DNA of 64,000 nucleotides from Zygnema cylindricum (taxonomy: Eukaryota > Streptophyta > Zygnematophyceae > Zygnematales > Zygnemataceae): the NCBI GenBank assembly GCA_037447655.1, contig JBBHKE010001207.1, positions 29,942 to 93,941 on the forward strand. The letters are read 5' to 3'. Within the stretch, counting starts at the first letter, position 1, and every line of letters begins with the position of its first letter. The notes under the pieces are model-generated. The model did not search any database and was not told where the DNA came from. It saw only the letters and a list, made by a program, of their open reading frames with translations. A program made the position numbers and the translations under genes. This document shows, piece after piece, positions 1 through 11,387 of this stretch.

Positions 1-564
1 TAAATATTGTTCTGAAAAGTTGCTTCTGGAGTACCTTTTGTACCTGCTTTGAGTGTACTATCAGTTGTGGCTATTATCTTTTCGAAACCGCAAATCTCCC
101 CTACTTCACCACTTTATATGACTACAACGGCCTCTTCCGCTTAGGTACTGAGAGTACCACGCTGATTCATCTCCCCACTTGCGAGAGTCGCACCATGAGA
201 GTCATGGATTCGCCTCCTCCGGCAACATCAATATATTTCACCACTTCGTCCCCTCTAAACGCCAAAGCTTTTCCATTATCGGTGTTGACTATCATGTGAG
301 TTTCGTCCATGTTTTCCATGAGGTCTTCGTTGAAAAGTCTTGTTATAAATTCGCCGCCAAACCAAAACAAATTTAGTTATTTTTTTTATACGCCGTTAAG
401 TAGGGAATACAACGAAAACAAAACACAAAAAAAGGAAACGTCATTAAACTATATTCGTAATGAAGAGTGACTCACCGGATTCAAACCCCCGCTTTAGAAC
501 GCCCATGTGGAAGGCTACGGTACGCTCAATGTATTCCTCTTTCTCGTGACTACATTGTATTTTG
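1..564 (-). pseudogene. DDE transposase (pogo/CENP-B type), downstream part
   Basis: This is the catalytic-side portion of a cut-and-paste transposase whose N-terminal part lies at 12358-12757. Reading leftward from 564, about 28 codons contain EKEEYIERTVAFHMGVLKRG, then a likely intron (GTGAGT donor near 472), then a second exon ending near 167 with ENMDETH and FRGDEVVKY. ENMDETH followed by a conserved block is typical of the DDE_1 superfamily, where the D of MDET is catalytic. A stop at 167 and loss of recognisable sequence further left show decay; the simplest donor and acceptor do not keep frame. The gap between the halves is exactly the outer copia element, and the codons meet in frame once one 5-bp target copy is discounted. 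Function is inferred from motifs only. Confidence 0.72.
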
Positions 565-1614
565 TGTTGTTCTAAAACCACCGTTGCAGGCAGAGAACCA
601 GCCGTAGTAGTGGAAGTAGGCATGAAAAAACAACAGAAACTATCAAAGTACCTTCTCAACAGCCATTTTTGAACTGACACAAAATATGACTCAGAAAGCT
701 AATATGCTTCAAATTTGCCACATTGATACACAATATAGTAAACTGACATTTCCCAAAATTGTAGCCCAGATGACTCCTTAAACCATAAGATATGATTTTT
801 GGAAGTTTCCCAAAAATTGCCCTTAGAAAATCATATTCCCAAAACTGGATACTACAAAATTGGCTAAGTCCTAAGTTATATACTCACAATGTCTATCTAC
901 TAATCTACACTAATTTGGGTTACCGTTACTACGGTTGTTATCCTGACCAACGACAAAGCATCCTACCCGTACGTCACTGTACCTCAAAACCCTAATTATT
1001 ATTTTCTAAAAACCTGATTAATGGAACATTATTTTTTATCACACTAAACTACAAACTAAGGTTATTCAGATATTTACAGAAATTGAACCGTACACAAAAC
1101 GTTCTAACCGTACACAAAACGTTCTAACCGTACACAAAACGTTCCAAATGCTTAGTCAGCGGTAACCGCTAAAGTCCAGCCGAATGTGGTCGTGTAGTAC
1201 GAAGCACCTGAGTGCTTCGTCACTTGTGGTCCCACGCCAATCACGCTTGTGGTCCCTCGTGAATCACGCTTGTGGTTCCAGGTGAATCACGTCCGTTGGA
1301 ACACATTCGATCGACGATGGTACGGTCGAACTGTACCATATGTTTTTGGAATACATGGGACAGATCGCGTTCGTCCGATCATGTGAACCACATCGTCAAT
1401 TTTTTGACACGTATGGCTGACTGTCGCTGCTACTCCGAAAAACTTGCATACGTTCTTTCGCGAACACGTGTCCCTGCAAAAGTACGATGCACTCTATTGT
1501 ACTTTTTACTACTGTAACACTAGTTAAGGTAAGTATTACAGTAGACTACTAGGAAAAATATTCTAAGTTGTTTTTACCCCTATTTACTGAAATAAAGATT
1601 TATAAATTACAACA
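565..1614 (-). repeat. 3' LTR of outer copia element
   Basis: A 1050-bp LTR, TGTTGTTC at 565 and TTACAACA ending at 1614 on the plus strand. Its partner is 11329-12357. A polypurine tract (minus strand ATTTACGGGAG) abuts the right end at 1615-1625. The left 80 bp contain an ATG and codons homologous to the gag start of the 5' copy, showing that the gag initiation codon belongs to the LTR. A 20-bp unit containing CCGTACACAAAACGTT is present three times near 1086-1145 and fewer times in the partner. Confidence 0.85.
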
Positions 1615-1637
1615 CTCCCGTAAATCTTTAGACTCAG

Positions 1638-3370
1638 TTACTCACTTAGTCCAATACCATCTCTACAAAACTGTAACTTAGGAGCAGGAAGGGCTTTTGT
1701 TAACGTGTCAGCCACCATCTTCTCATCCCGTAAATAACACAATTTAACAACTTTTGCAAGTACTTTTTCTCTAACAAAATGAAGTCTAACATCCATGTGT
1801 TTGCTCTTAAAGTGATGGTTGGGGTTAGAGGCAATTGCAATGGCTGCGTGGTTGTCACACCAGATAGCTTGAGGACCAGTTTGGATATACCCAAGTTCTT
1901 GTAAAATGGACTTGACCCATAGGAGCTCCTTGAGGGCGGAAGCTGCAGCTATATATAGTGACTCCATTGTGGATTGAGCTGTAACCTTTTGTAATTTGCT
2001 ACTCCAGCAACAAGTTCCATCTCCAATCTTCAAAACAAAGCCGGTCGTAGATTTCCGGCTTGGCATGTCTCCATAGCTAGCATCGCTCCATGTATGTATT
2101 TTCACCTCTCCTCCTCCGAGTACAAGTTTGAGATTTTGAGTACCTGCAAGATATCTCAACACCCTTTTTGCTGCTTCCCAATCTGCCTTTTTAGTATTCT
2201 GCAGACTCCTACTCAGGACTCCCACAGTTGTTGCAATGTCGGGTCTCGTACAGTTCATAAAATATATAAGACTTCCAACTACTTGTCTATATGGCTTTGA
2301 AGCCATAAACTCTTCCTCCCCTGTCTCTAGATTCTCACAAACCATTATGCCTGAGTCTGACTCAATTCCTTCCAATTTCTGCTTGAATTCCATGGGAGTT
2401 ATAGATCCCTTTACATCTTTCATTTCAAACCTTTCCAGCATGTTACCTATTGCTTCTCCCTGAGTGAACATAATCAGCCTCTTGTTTTCTGTCTCTTTCT
2501 ACCTGTATTCCTAAGATGTATTTGGCCTCACCGAGGTGCTTCATCTCGAACCTAGACCTTAAAGCCGCTTTAATGCGGTTTATTTCATTCATTGACTTAC
2601 TTATTAATAATAGATCATCCACATATACAGCAATGTAAATTATCCCATCCTCTCCTTGTAAAACATATACAGAATGATATGAGCTAATTCTCTTAAAACC
2701 TAGCCCAGTCAAAAACTCATCAAACTTCAGACTCCACTAACGCGGGGCTTGTTTTAGCCCATACAAAGATTTCATCAATTTACACACTAATTTTTCCTTT
2801 CCCTTTTCAACATACATTTCAGGTTGTTTCATATAAATGGTTTTTTCTAACTCTCTATGCAAGAAAGCAGTTTTAACATCCATTTGTTGTATTTCCATAT
2901 TCTCTATAGCCGCTAGACTAAGCAAAATTCTGACAGTGGGAAATCTGACATCTGGAGAGAAGGTTTCTTTAAAGTCAATTCATTCTTTTTTATTCTACCC
3001 TTTGGCCACTAGTCTGGCTTTATACCTTTCGATAGTGTTGTCTAGGGTCAGCTTCACCTTGAATACCCATTTGCTGCCGATAACTTTTCTACCCGGAGGA
3101 TGATCCACCAGCTCCCATGTATGTGCCTCCATAATAGATTTCATTTCATCGTTTGCCGCCTCGATCCACTGATTTCTCTCGGGTGATAAGAAGGCCTTCT
3201 GGATCGTTAGAGGCTCCTTTGTCGCTGGAGAAAAAGCAAAGTGAGAGCTTGCTTGTAGATGGATGCCATATCTCTTTCCCTCCGGAAATTCTGAGGCTGA
3301 AATTGTCGGCAACCTCTGATTTTTCTGTTTAGTTTGAACCATAACTTGAACTGGTACAGAGTGTGTAGCA
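1638..3370 (-). pseudogene. Outer copia reverse transcriptase and RNase H
   Basis: Read leftward: the RT N-terminal block (ending IERYKARLVAKG near 2995), MDVKTAFLH and [10 protein letters not shown] (2737-2925), AVYVDDLLL with intact YVDD catalytic residues (2443-2712), then the connection and RNase H domain (1638-2471) with TWSDASYGD, an altered MESLY where family members have MESEY, and WCDNHAA. The pieces lie in three frames separated by frameshifts at about 2460, 2725 and 2960. The region continues the pol gene whose integrase is at 9037-10140, the two being separated by the inserted inner element. Sequence is closely similar to the inner element's RT at 4396-5955. Confidence 0.9.
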
Positions 3371-3375
3371 GTTCT

Positions 3376-4372
3376 TGTTGTTCTACAACCACTGTTGCAA
3401 GTGGAGGACCACCAGTAATAGTAGATGTAGACATAGACTTCAGCAAAAACTACCAAAAAACCTATCAAACAGCCAACTTTGATATAACACAAAAATCACT
3501 TGAGGTGTTCAAATAACACCAAAATCCACACTAATACAATATCACATACAGTCTTTCAATTCCCAAAATTGCTGCCCAATTGAACCAGTAAACCATAAGA
3601 TGTAACACTTGGAATTTTCCCAAAAACTATTCTTAAGAGAGTTAGATCTCAATACTAGATAGTTACAATTTTGGCTAAGTCCTAACTTTATACTCACAGA
3701 GAGAAGCTACTGAAAAATAACTAATCCGATGTCTACACCTGGAACAGCAGTACTGTACTACACTATGACAAGGTACCGAATCAGTACGCTATTTGTAGTG
3801 TGAGTACGTCTAACCCTATTTTACTACTAGACAAAAATATACTTAGTGGAACACTACATTCTAATTCGCTAAGTAAATACAACTGTGTTTCAGATATGCA
3901 AATAGATTCCCGTACAGTAGTGTTCAAGGTGCTTAGTTAGCAGTGGATGCTAGCGTCCAGCCGACTGTTGATTAAGTGCTCCAAGTCACGTGAGGTCGTA
4001 CAAAGTGATGAGTCATTTTGTGGTCCCACGTGAATCTCGTCTGTTCACTCAATTCACATCTACGGTCGTTGTTGAATGTTGCACCACTATCTTTGCGGAC
4101 AATCGGTAGAGTCTCCGTCCGACCAATTTTTCAACAGTATTCTTTCGATGTGTGACGCGTGGTAAAGTGTGCTGACGCCTTTCCGAAAAACCCGTATGAT
4201 GTTCTTTTTCTGACGCGTGTCCCTGTAGAAGTCCAATACACTCAAAAGTACTACTGCTACTGTCACACTTAATGAGGTAAGTATTACAACTTACTTAGAT
4301 CAAAAATATTCCAAGTACTTGGTCTCTCCTCATAGCTCTGTTTACTGAGTATTAAGATTTTTTATTTCAACA
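3376..4372 (-). repeat. 3' LTR of inner copia element
   Basis: A 997-bp LTR with TGTTGT and ACA ends. The polypurine tract (minus strand AGATTTAGGGGAG) adjoins at 4373-4385. The end nearest 3376 carries an ATG followed by codons MSTSTITGG, the gag start copied in the LTR. Its right part matches 8657-9031. Confidence 0.85.
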
Positions 4373-4395
4373 CTCCCCTAAATCTTTAGACTCAC

Positions 4396-5955
4396 TTACT
4401 CACTCAACCTAACAGACTCTCTGCAATACTTCAACTTAGGAGCTGGAAGAGCTTTAGTCAGCATATTAGCCACCATCTTTTCATCTGGTAAATAACTCAT
4501 TTTTATCACTCTTGCAAGCACATTTTCTCTCACAAAGTGTAGTCTGACATCCATATGTTTGCTTTTAAATTGATGACTAGGGTTAGAGGCAATGGCAATT
4601 GCTGCCTGGTTGTTACACCAGATAACTTGAGGACCGGTTTGCATATACCCAAGTTCCTAAAAAAAGGCATTAACCCATAGCAGTTCTTTGAGGGCCGAAC
4701 TAGCTGCCATATATTCCGACTCCATCGTGGACTGAGCCGTGACCTTCTGTAATTTGCTGCTCCAGTAGCAAGTTCTATTCCCAATTTTCAGAACAAAACC
4801 AGTTGTTGATTTTTGGCTTGGCATATCTCCATAGCTGGCATCGCTCCAAGTCTCTCCTCCTCCGAGTATAAGCTTGAGGTTTCGTGTACCTGCCAGGTAT
4901 CTCAGAACCCTCTTTGCTGCTTCCCAATATGCTCTTTTACGATTCTGAAGACTCCTACTTAGGACTCCCACAGCTGTAGCAATATCAGGTCTCGTACAAT
5001 TCATAAAATAAATGAGACTCCCAACTACCTGTCTGTATGGCTTTGTAGCCATAAACTCTTCCTCCCCTGACTCTAAGCTTTCACTAACCATTATGCCCGA
5101 GTTTGATTCACTCCCCTCCAGCTTCTGTCTAAATTCCATGGGAGTTACAGATCCTTTCACATTGTTCATCTCAAATTTTTCCAGCATGTTCCCTATAACT
5201 TCTTTCTGGGTTAGCATAATCAATCTGTTATTTCTATCCCTTTCAACTTGTATGCCCAAGATATATTTGGCCTCACCTAGGTCTTTCATTTCAAACCTAG
5301 ACCTCAAAGTTGCTTTAATACGGTTTATTTTATTTATGGATTTACTTATTAGTAACATATCATCCACATATACAGCGATATAAAGTAACCCATCCTCCCC
5401 TTGTAAGACATAGACTGAATGGTCTGAACTAATTGTTTTGAATCGTAGACTAGTCAAAAATTCATCTAACTTTAGATTCCATTGTCTAGGGGCTTGTTTC
5501 AGCCCATACAGAGATTTAATCAGTTTGCAGACTAACTTTTCTTTCCCTTTTTCTTCGTACATTTCAGGCTGCTGCATATAAATAGTCTCTTCTAACTCTC
5601 CATGCAAAAAGGCTGTCTTAACATCCATCTGATGTATTTCTATGTTTTCTATAGCAGCTAAACTCAACAAAATTGTGACAGTAGGAAATCTGACGACTGG
5701 GGAGAAGGTTTCCTCAAAGTCAATACCTTCTTTCTGGTTCTACCATTTGGCCACCAGTCTGGCCTTATACCTTTCAATAGTGTTGTCCAGATTGAGTTTG
5801 ACTTTGAAGATCAACTTGCTCCCAATGGCTTTCCTCCCCGGGGGCAGGTCCACCAGCTCCCATGTGTGCGCCTCCATAATCGACTTCATCTCGTCGTTGA
5901 CCGCCTCAATCCAGTGGTTTCTCTCCGGTGATGAGAAGGCCTCTTTGATGGTCAT
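4396..5955 (-). pseudogene. Inner copia reverse transcriptase and RNase H
   Basis: Polymerase domain with ARLVAK (near 5740), [39 protein letters not shown] with intact YVDD, and LGIQVERDR; then SLIYFMNCTRPDIATAVG and RNase H residues TWSDASYGD and MESEYMAAS. The last RNase H block (4396-4644) is frameshifted and reads WCNNQAA, where the family has WCDN, so one metal-binding Asp is Asn. A frameshift near 5700 separates the first block. RT copies element RNA into DNA; RNase H removes the RNA strand. This copy is better preserved than the outer one but not intact. Confidence 0.9.
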
Positions 5956-5999
5956 AGGCTCCCTTGATGCTGTAGAAAAATTAAAGTGAGAACCGGTTT

Positions 6000-6456
6000 G
6001 CAGACGACTGCTAGATCATTTCCCCCCCGAAAAGTTTGAGGCTGAAATGGTCAACAATCTCCGATTTCGTGGTTCTCAAACTGCCGCAAGATCCGAAGGT
6101 GTAGCAGTATGTTCCTCCGGAGTTTGATGCAGTGGAGAAGCATGCGTAGCAGGAACAACGGTGTAGTAGCAGAAGGTGTACTTGTGGGAAGAGATGGCAC
6201 TGGAAAATACACCTGTTGTTGGTGGTTAAAAATGACATACTCATGTTTCTTGTTTTCTGTTGGTGTATCTGTTGCTTTGAACAGATCAACCGAATCCTGT
6301 TCATCTTTAATCTGAATATTCCGAGACACAAAAATCTTTTGTTTTATCTAAGACGTACACTCTCTATCCCTTTGCATTATCATCATAACCCAAGAGAATT
6401 CCTGTTAAGCCTTTGGCTTCCATTTTCTACTTATCTGGTGAGTTATCTAAAATAAA
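6000..6456 (-). pseudogene. Inner copia pol linker between integrase and RT
   Basis: Low-complexity linker of copia pol, frameshifted and without clear domain. It contains the region homologous to the outer element's insertion target (near 6085-6130) and a block EQDSVDLFKA matched by the outer element at about 9150-9219. Recognised only through its similarity to the outer copy. Confidence 0.6.
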
Positions 6457-7040
6457 TCACTTACTTCCAAAAACTTTAAAGTGACTAAAATCTGGGACCT
6501 TCCCTGTCCACAACTCATAAGGTGTGGAGCTGATAGATCTGGATGCAACTCTATTCTTTATATAGACTGCACAGTTAAGTGCTTCAGCCCATAATTTTAG
6601 ATCTATAACCTTGTTTGCAAGCATGGACCTAACAATCTCTGTGACTGTCCTATTTAGTCTTTCCGAAATTCCATACTGCTCAGGAGTGTATGGAACAGTC
6701 AGATTTTGACTTATACCCTCATCAAGTAGAAATTGCTTAAATTCGTTAGAGGTGTATTCACCTCCATTATCCAATCTGAACGCCAAGATCGGAAATCCGT
6801 GTAGTTTCTCCGCCCATACCTTGTAGTGCTTGAAGTGAGTAAATACTTCACTTTTGTTCTTCATAAAATAAACTTTCGTGTACCTTGAGAAATCATCATT
6901 GAATATGACCATATACTGAACTCTTCTAGCCGATGCTACTTGGGATGGTTCGAGGACATCCGAATGAACGAGCTGGAGAACTTTTGTGGATCTATTTTCG
7001 GTCTCCTGTGGAAATGGCAATTTATGAATTTTGCCATATG
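6457..7040 (-). pseudogene. Inner copia integrase core (N-terminally replaced)
   Basis: Retroviral-type integrase catalytic core that inserts cDNA into the host genome. The DDE triad is visible: HSDV, RLDNGGEY and SERLNRTVTE, followed by the copia signature WAEALNCAVYIKNR and TPYELWTG. The open frame extends to 7254, but from about 7041 rightward the sequence (poly-Pro, Ser/Lys-rich) is not integrase; the zinc-binding HHCC part, protease and gag are missing. The join near GKIHKLPFP marks the border of the foreign block at 7041-8656. Confidence 0.88.
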
Positions 7041-8656
7041 GGGTTCCCTGTGTGTGTGACGCTTTGGCCGGGCCCTGGGAGACACTCGGTTCCTTTCTTG
7101 GGCTTGAGCCCGGGCTTCTTTCCTTTCTTTCCTCAGCATAGGCCTTAGCAGCCTCCGCCAAGGAAAGGTAATGTTCGGGCATCAGACTGAGAGGAGGAGG
7201 AGGAGAAGAAGCACCAGCCGGTTCCTTGGCGGGAGAATCAAAGACAATCTCCATGGGTTCAGACTCCTCGGACCTTTGAGGATGTCCCTCCTATACAAGC
7301 CGCTCCTGCTGACCTTGCTTTCTAGATTCCGTTATCCGGAGTCCCTCCTCCCGCCATGATGATAGAGGTAACGAGAGAAAGAGAAATGAATGTCACTAGA
7401 GCTCACTTCCAAAAAGAGAGCTTCCAAATTCAAAGCTCTTATCCCCTCTAATCCGAGCAAACAGGTGGGCTTTTCAGTATTGTGCTTTGTCTACGGGAAG
7501 TCTATTGCACATGTTCCCTTAAAACCCACTCTCCTGATCCAGGGGGTTTCAGTTTACTCCGCAACGGTCACTCTAAAGCAAAGAGAACTCGAGATGATGA
7601 CACATATGCACTACCACGTAGAAATATATATATAAATATGATTGGATTTCCAGATTTAACAATATCACCTTGCCCCAGAAAAGAGAATAAAACATAGAAA
7701 ATGAGAAATGTAGTGAAGCAAGCTTAACATACCCCAGCAATTAACGATGACAATTAGAAAAAGGCCACCCCTCTCCCGATAGTATCGTCAAAAGGTATGG
7801 TACTCCTGCAACCCTTCGGTGTCCGCGGCTCAGAACCGACCAGACTCTTCTTGGTTCCAAACAGCAAAAAGTCCCAAATCTCCCAAAAGGAAGATAGTGC
7901 CAACTACCCGCCCGGACTGTGATTTCCACAAAAGACAGATCTAAAACTAAGATGGCAATAGAGTCGAAACAACACAAAGATTCTCCAAAAGAAGGTTTGT
8001 TGGAATTTCTGAGGATTTTCACAAGAGAGAGCACTAAAAAGCAACCTGTCTCTTTCGACCCCAAGTGCTTTATACATCAAAGTTTGTCAAATTGCAAGTC
8101 AAAAGGCAACGCTATGCTATTAACCAATGAGCAACAAGCAAGTGTAATGGAACGAAGATGAGACAAAATTATCCGTACTACACTCGGGGCAAAAAGTTCT
8201 GCTCTGGACCGCGGCTAGATCCGCGGCCGGGAGTAATTATTTGGTCCACTACTATAAGACAAAGTCTTGAAAAGGACACTAACTTGCCAGACTTTGACCT
8301 AACGTAATTAATGGACCAAAAGTCAGCTGAGACTGAACTAAATACCTACTAACAACTTCCGCATAATCTAAATGCAAATTCGGGAAGTAACGTGGCAATC
8401 CACAATGTACCCCCCACGGGGGCTGTTGGAAAATGGTCCCATGTAACGGAATTGCAATCTTTGAGACGGTAAAACTTTGTCGTCCGGCCTCCATTAGGCG
8501 CCAAATAAAATGCGTTCCGCTCGGTTTAGGAAATACAAGGATCTCGTCCAGCTTGGTGCACTCACTCCTCCGTACTCTGAAGACCTTACAGGGTAAAAAG
8601 GGCCCGGAAATCCTTGGTGATATAATGGTATACCTGAAAAGCACATGAGCTTGACA
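7041..8656 (-). other. Unrelated insert replacing gag and part of the 5' LTR
   Basis: No similarity to the surrounding copia sequence. On the minus strand it resembles a promoter and 5' end: a CCAAT-like ATTGGTTAAT near 8115, a TATA-like TGTATAAAG near 8068, a leader, then an ATG near 7357 (MAGGGTPDNG, then stop) and a second open stretch beginning ATG at 7254 with Pro-, Ser- and Lys-rich codons that fuses into the integrase. The right border (8656) reads CTTGACA, compatible with the TGTCA start of another LTR. It could be the 5' end of a gypsy element or of a captured host gene; I cannot tell which. Confidence 0.5.
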
Positions 8657-9031
8657 GTACAAAGTGATGAGTCATTTTGTGGTCCCACGTGAATCTCGTC
8701 CGTTCACTCGATTCACATCTACGGTCGTTTTTCAATGTTGTACCACCATTCTCCCGGACAATCAGTTGAGTCTCCGTCCGTCTGATTCTTCAACAATATT
8801 CGTTCGATGTGTGACACGTGGTAAAGTGTGTCGGCGCCTTTCTGTAAAACCCGTATGATGTTCATTTTTTGACGCGTGTCTTTGCAGAAGTATAATACAC
8901 TCAAAAGTACTACTGCTACTGTCACACTAAATGAGGTAAGTATTACAACTTACCTAGACCAAAAATATTCTAAGTACTTGGTCTCTTTTCACAGCTCTGT
9001 TTACTGACTATTAAGATTTCTTATTTCAACA
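8657..9031 (-). repeat. 5' LTR remnant of inner copia element
   Basis: 375 bp matching the right part of LTR 3376-4372 from GTACAAAGTGATGAG to the terminal TTTCAACA. The left two thirds of the LTR are lost at the border with the unrelated block. The target duplication GTTCT follows at 9032. Confidence 0.85.
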
Positions 9032-9036
9032 GTTCT

Positions 9037-10140
9037 TTCCGCTTGAGGTGTAACTTGTGATGAAGCATCCTGTGAAGGCAGTAGAGGACTTGAAGGAAGA
9101 GGTGTCCCACTTGCCGATGGAAAGTAGACTCGCTGCGTATGGTGAAAAATGACATATTCCTGCTTTTTCCTTTGACGGTTGATCCGGCACTTTAAAAAGG
9201 TCAACCGAATCCTGTTCATCTTTAATCTAGATATTCCTAGAGATAATCACTTTTTGTTTCTCAAATACAAAAACTCTATATCCTTTTGCATTATCATCAT
9301 ACTCCATAAATATTCCAAGTAGGCTTTTAGCCTCCATTTTCCATCTATCTTGTGAAGTATCTAAAATAAAACACTTGCTGCCAAAGATCTTAAAGTGACT
9401 TACATCAGGTTTTTCCCTGTCCAAAGCTCATAAGGTGTAGTGCTAACAGACCTAGAAGCAATTCTATTCTTAATATAAACAACACAGTTAAGTGCTTCAG
9501 CCCAGAATTTCAAATCTAGCCCTTTATCTGCAAGCATGGACCGAGCACTTTCTGTCACTGTCCTATTTAATCTCTCAGAAACACCATTTTGTTCCAATCT
9601 ATATGGAACTGTAAGATTGTGACTGATACCTTTCTGAAGGAGAAATTCTTTGAATTTCTTCAATGTGTATTCTCCTCGTTGTCCGATCTCAGCGCCAATA
9701 TTGGAACTCCATGAAGCTTTTCCGCCTACGCTTTGTAGTGTTTGAAGTGAGTAAACACTTCACTTTTATGTTGCATGAAGTAAAATTTGGTGTACCTCGA
9801 GTAGTCATCGAAAAATGTGACCATATAGTGGACCCCTCCAGCCAAAGCCACTTGTGAAGGGCCAAGAAAATCAGAATGTATTACCTACATAACTTTTCTG
9901 ATCTATGGTTTGTTTTTTGTGGAAATGGCAATTTGTGGATCTTGCCAAGTGAACAACCATCACATTTTTTATAGGATGAGATGTGAGAGAAACTTCATCA
10001 ACTTTTCCCGAATTCACCATTTTCTTTAGACTATCATAATTCATGTGTCCTAATCTCTTATGCCATAACTCATTATCAAATTGGACACTAGAGTAGAGAA
10101 CATCAATTTCCTTATATTCAGCCATGTCCATCTGGTACAT
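9037..10140 (-). pseudogene. Outer copia integrase
   Basis: Reads leftward from the pre-integrase zinc region (LWHKRLGHMNYDSLKKM near 10070) through a frameshifted core to FLLQKGISHNLTVPY and VSERLNRTVTE (catalytic Glu) at 9400-9663, then VFGSKCFILD (9227-9424). The pol linker then runs to the insertion point of the inner element at 9037. Several frameshifts lie between 9660 and 9870, so the first two acidic residues cannot be read in one frame. Closest relative in the window is the inner integrase at 6457-7040. Confidence 0.85.
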
Positions 10141-10576
10141 TTTGCTAGCATCTCTAGTTCCTGTTAATGTGAATTTCCTTTCTTGCTAACAACCTGTCTC
10201 CCTCCTTTCAAAACAACTTCAAAGCCTTTGATCTCCACTAATCATGTAGAAAAAATATTTTTCTTAAAATTTGGAACATAAACAACATTGTGTTGTGGAG
10301 ATGTTTGCTGCAAATTGGTAAAAGCCGCTTTGTTCCAACACATGTGGGCAGACGCTCCCGTGTCTATGATCCATCCTTCATCCTTTGAACCCTCCATGGC
10401 AGTCGCCATAGCAAATAAATCTGCCTCCTCTTGCTCATTGAAGCTTAGAGACTCATCTGCATGAGTTGCAAAAGCTGAGAAAAGAGCATTTCCACGGGAA
10501 GGATTTCCAAAAAAACCTTTGAGATACTAGCTCTGCTGCCAACTTGGCCTGTATAAACCTGTGTCATTAGCTTTCT
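10141..10576 (-). pseudogene. Outer copia protease region
   Basis: Between gag and integrase, fragments can be read on the minus strand, including a stretch like GWIIDTGASAHMCWN near 10340-10380 (plus strand CACATGTGGGCAGACGCTCCCGTGTC). A D-T-G-A motif is the catalytic signature of the retroelement aspartic protease that cleaves the polyprotein. The frame is broken on both sides. Assigned by motif and position. Confidence 0.6.
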
Positions 10577-11387
10577 TCAGTTTAGGACAGTACCTGTATC
10601 CATGACCCTTCTCAGAACAATAGAAACAAGTAGTAGTAGATGGCCTATTCTGCCTATGATTAAACTGATTATGAATCTAGTTAAACTGATTCTAGCTAAA
10701 CTGATTCCTGTGATGATTAAACTAATTTCTTTTGTCAAAGTCTGTTGCAAAAGCTTCAATCTTTCCTTCTCCCTCAAGGATTTTAGTATTAGTTTCTTCC
10801 TCCAATATAAGTTTATACGTTGACTGAAATGACCAGCTAGCTTTATCATGACTTTTTAATTGAACAGACACACCCTTCATGTTACCAGGGAGACCCCTAA
10901 TAAGCAGAGCTGCTTGTTGAAACTCAGGAAATGACCCCCCAGCAGAAGAGTGAGCATCAATGAGCGCACGAAAATTGTCACAATACTCAACCATAGTTCC
11001 CCCCGTGTATTTGTATCCCCAAATTTTTCGAGCCACCAAGAGCTCCTCTTGAACATTCGCTTTCTTAAAAGCGGATTTCAGGGATGTCCAAATCTCGCTC
11101 GCCTTCTTCATTTTCAGTCGAGACATGACCAATTTTTCTGAAATACAAAGAATTAGATTGTTCCTTGCCATTGAATTCTTTTTCGCCCAAGTTGGATCTA
11201 TTTCACCAAGGGAGCCATCCAAGACCCCCAATAAGTCGACAGTTTCAAACGACGATTCAACCATCGCCGCCCAGTACGCATACTTTTGGCCATTGAAGAT
11301 AGGAATTCTTGACGAAAGGCCCCTAACCTGTTATTCTACAACCACCGTTGCAGGCGGAGAACCAGCAATAGTAGTGGAAGTAGACAT
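10577..11387 (-). pseudogene. Outer copia gag
   Basis: Nucleocapsid/capsid polyprotein that packages element RNA. The start used is the ATG at 11387 inside the LTR (MSTSTT...), which reads across the primer-binding site into IPIFNGQKYAYWAAM, the typical copia gag opening; an in-frame TAA lies at the LTR border. The 10722-11264 stretch carries the UBN2-like helical region (LILCISEKLVMSRLKMKKASEIW, LLIRGLPGNMKG). A zinc knuckle with CxxC near 10580-10620 is frameshifted. Loss by stop and frameshift only. Confidence 0.85.
11318..11328 (-). other. Primer-binding site of outer copia (half-tRNA iMet type)
   Basis: Minus strand GGTTAGGGGCC starts directly after the 5' LTR. It differs at one base within these 11 from GGTTATGGGCC, the primer site of Drosophila copia that pairs with the anticodon region of initiator-Met tRNA rather than its 3' end. 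The same sequence occurs without change in two other copia elements of this window. Confidence 0.65.

Larger units (their letters stand above)
3376..9031 (-). mobile_element. Inner copia element inserted in pol of the outer one
   Basis: Bounded on both sides by the pentamer GTTCT (3371-3375 and 9032-9036), a perfect 5-bp target duplication inside the outer element's pol between integrase and RT. It begins TGTTGTTCTA at 3376 and ends TTTCAACA at 9031. Left LTR 3376-4372 is whole; the right LTR survives only as 8657-9031. RT, RNase H and integrase remain; gag, protease and the rest of the 5' LTR have been replaced by an unrelated 1.6-kb block (about 7041-8656). It belongs to the same family as its host element, judged by LTR ends and protein sequence. 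Confidence 0.88.
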
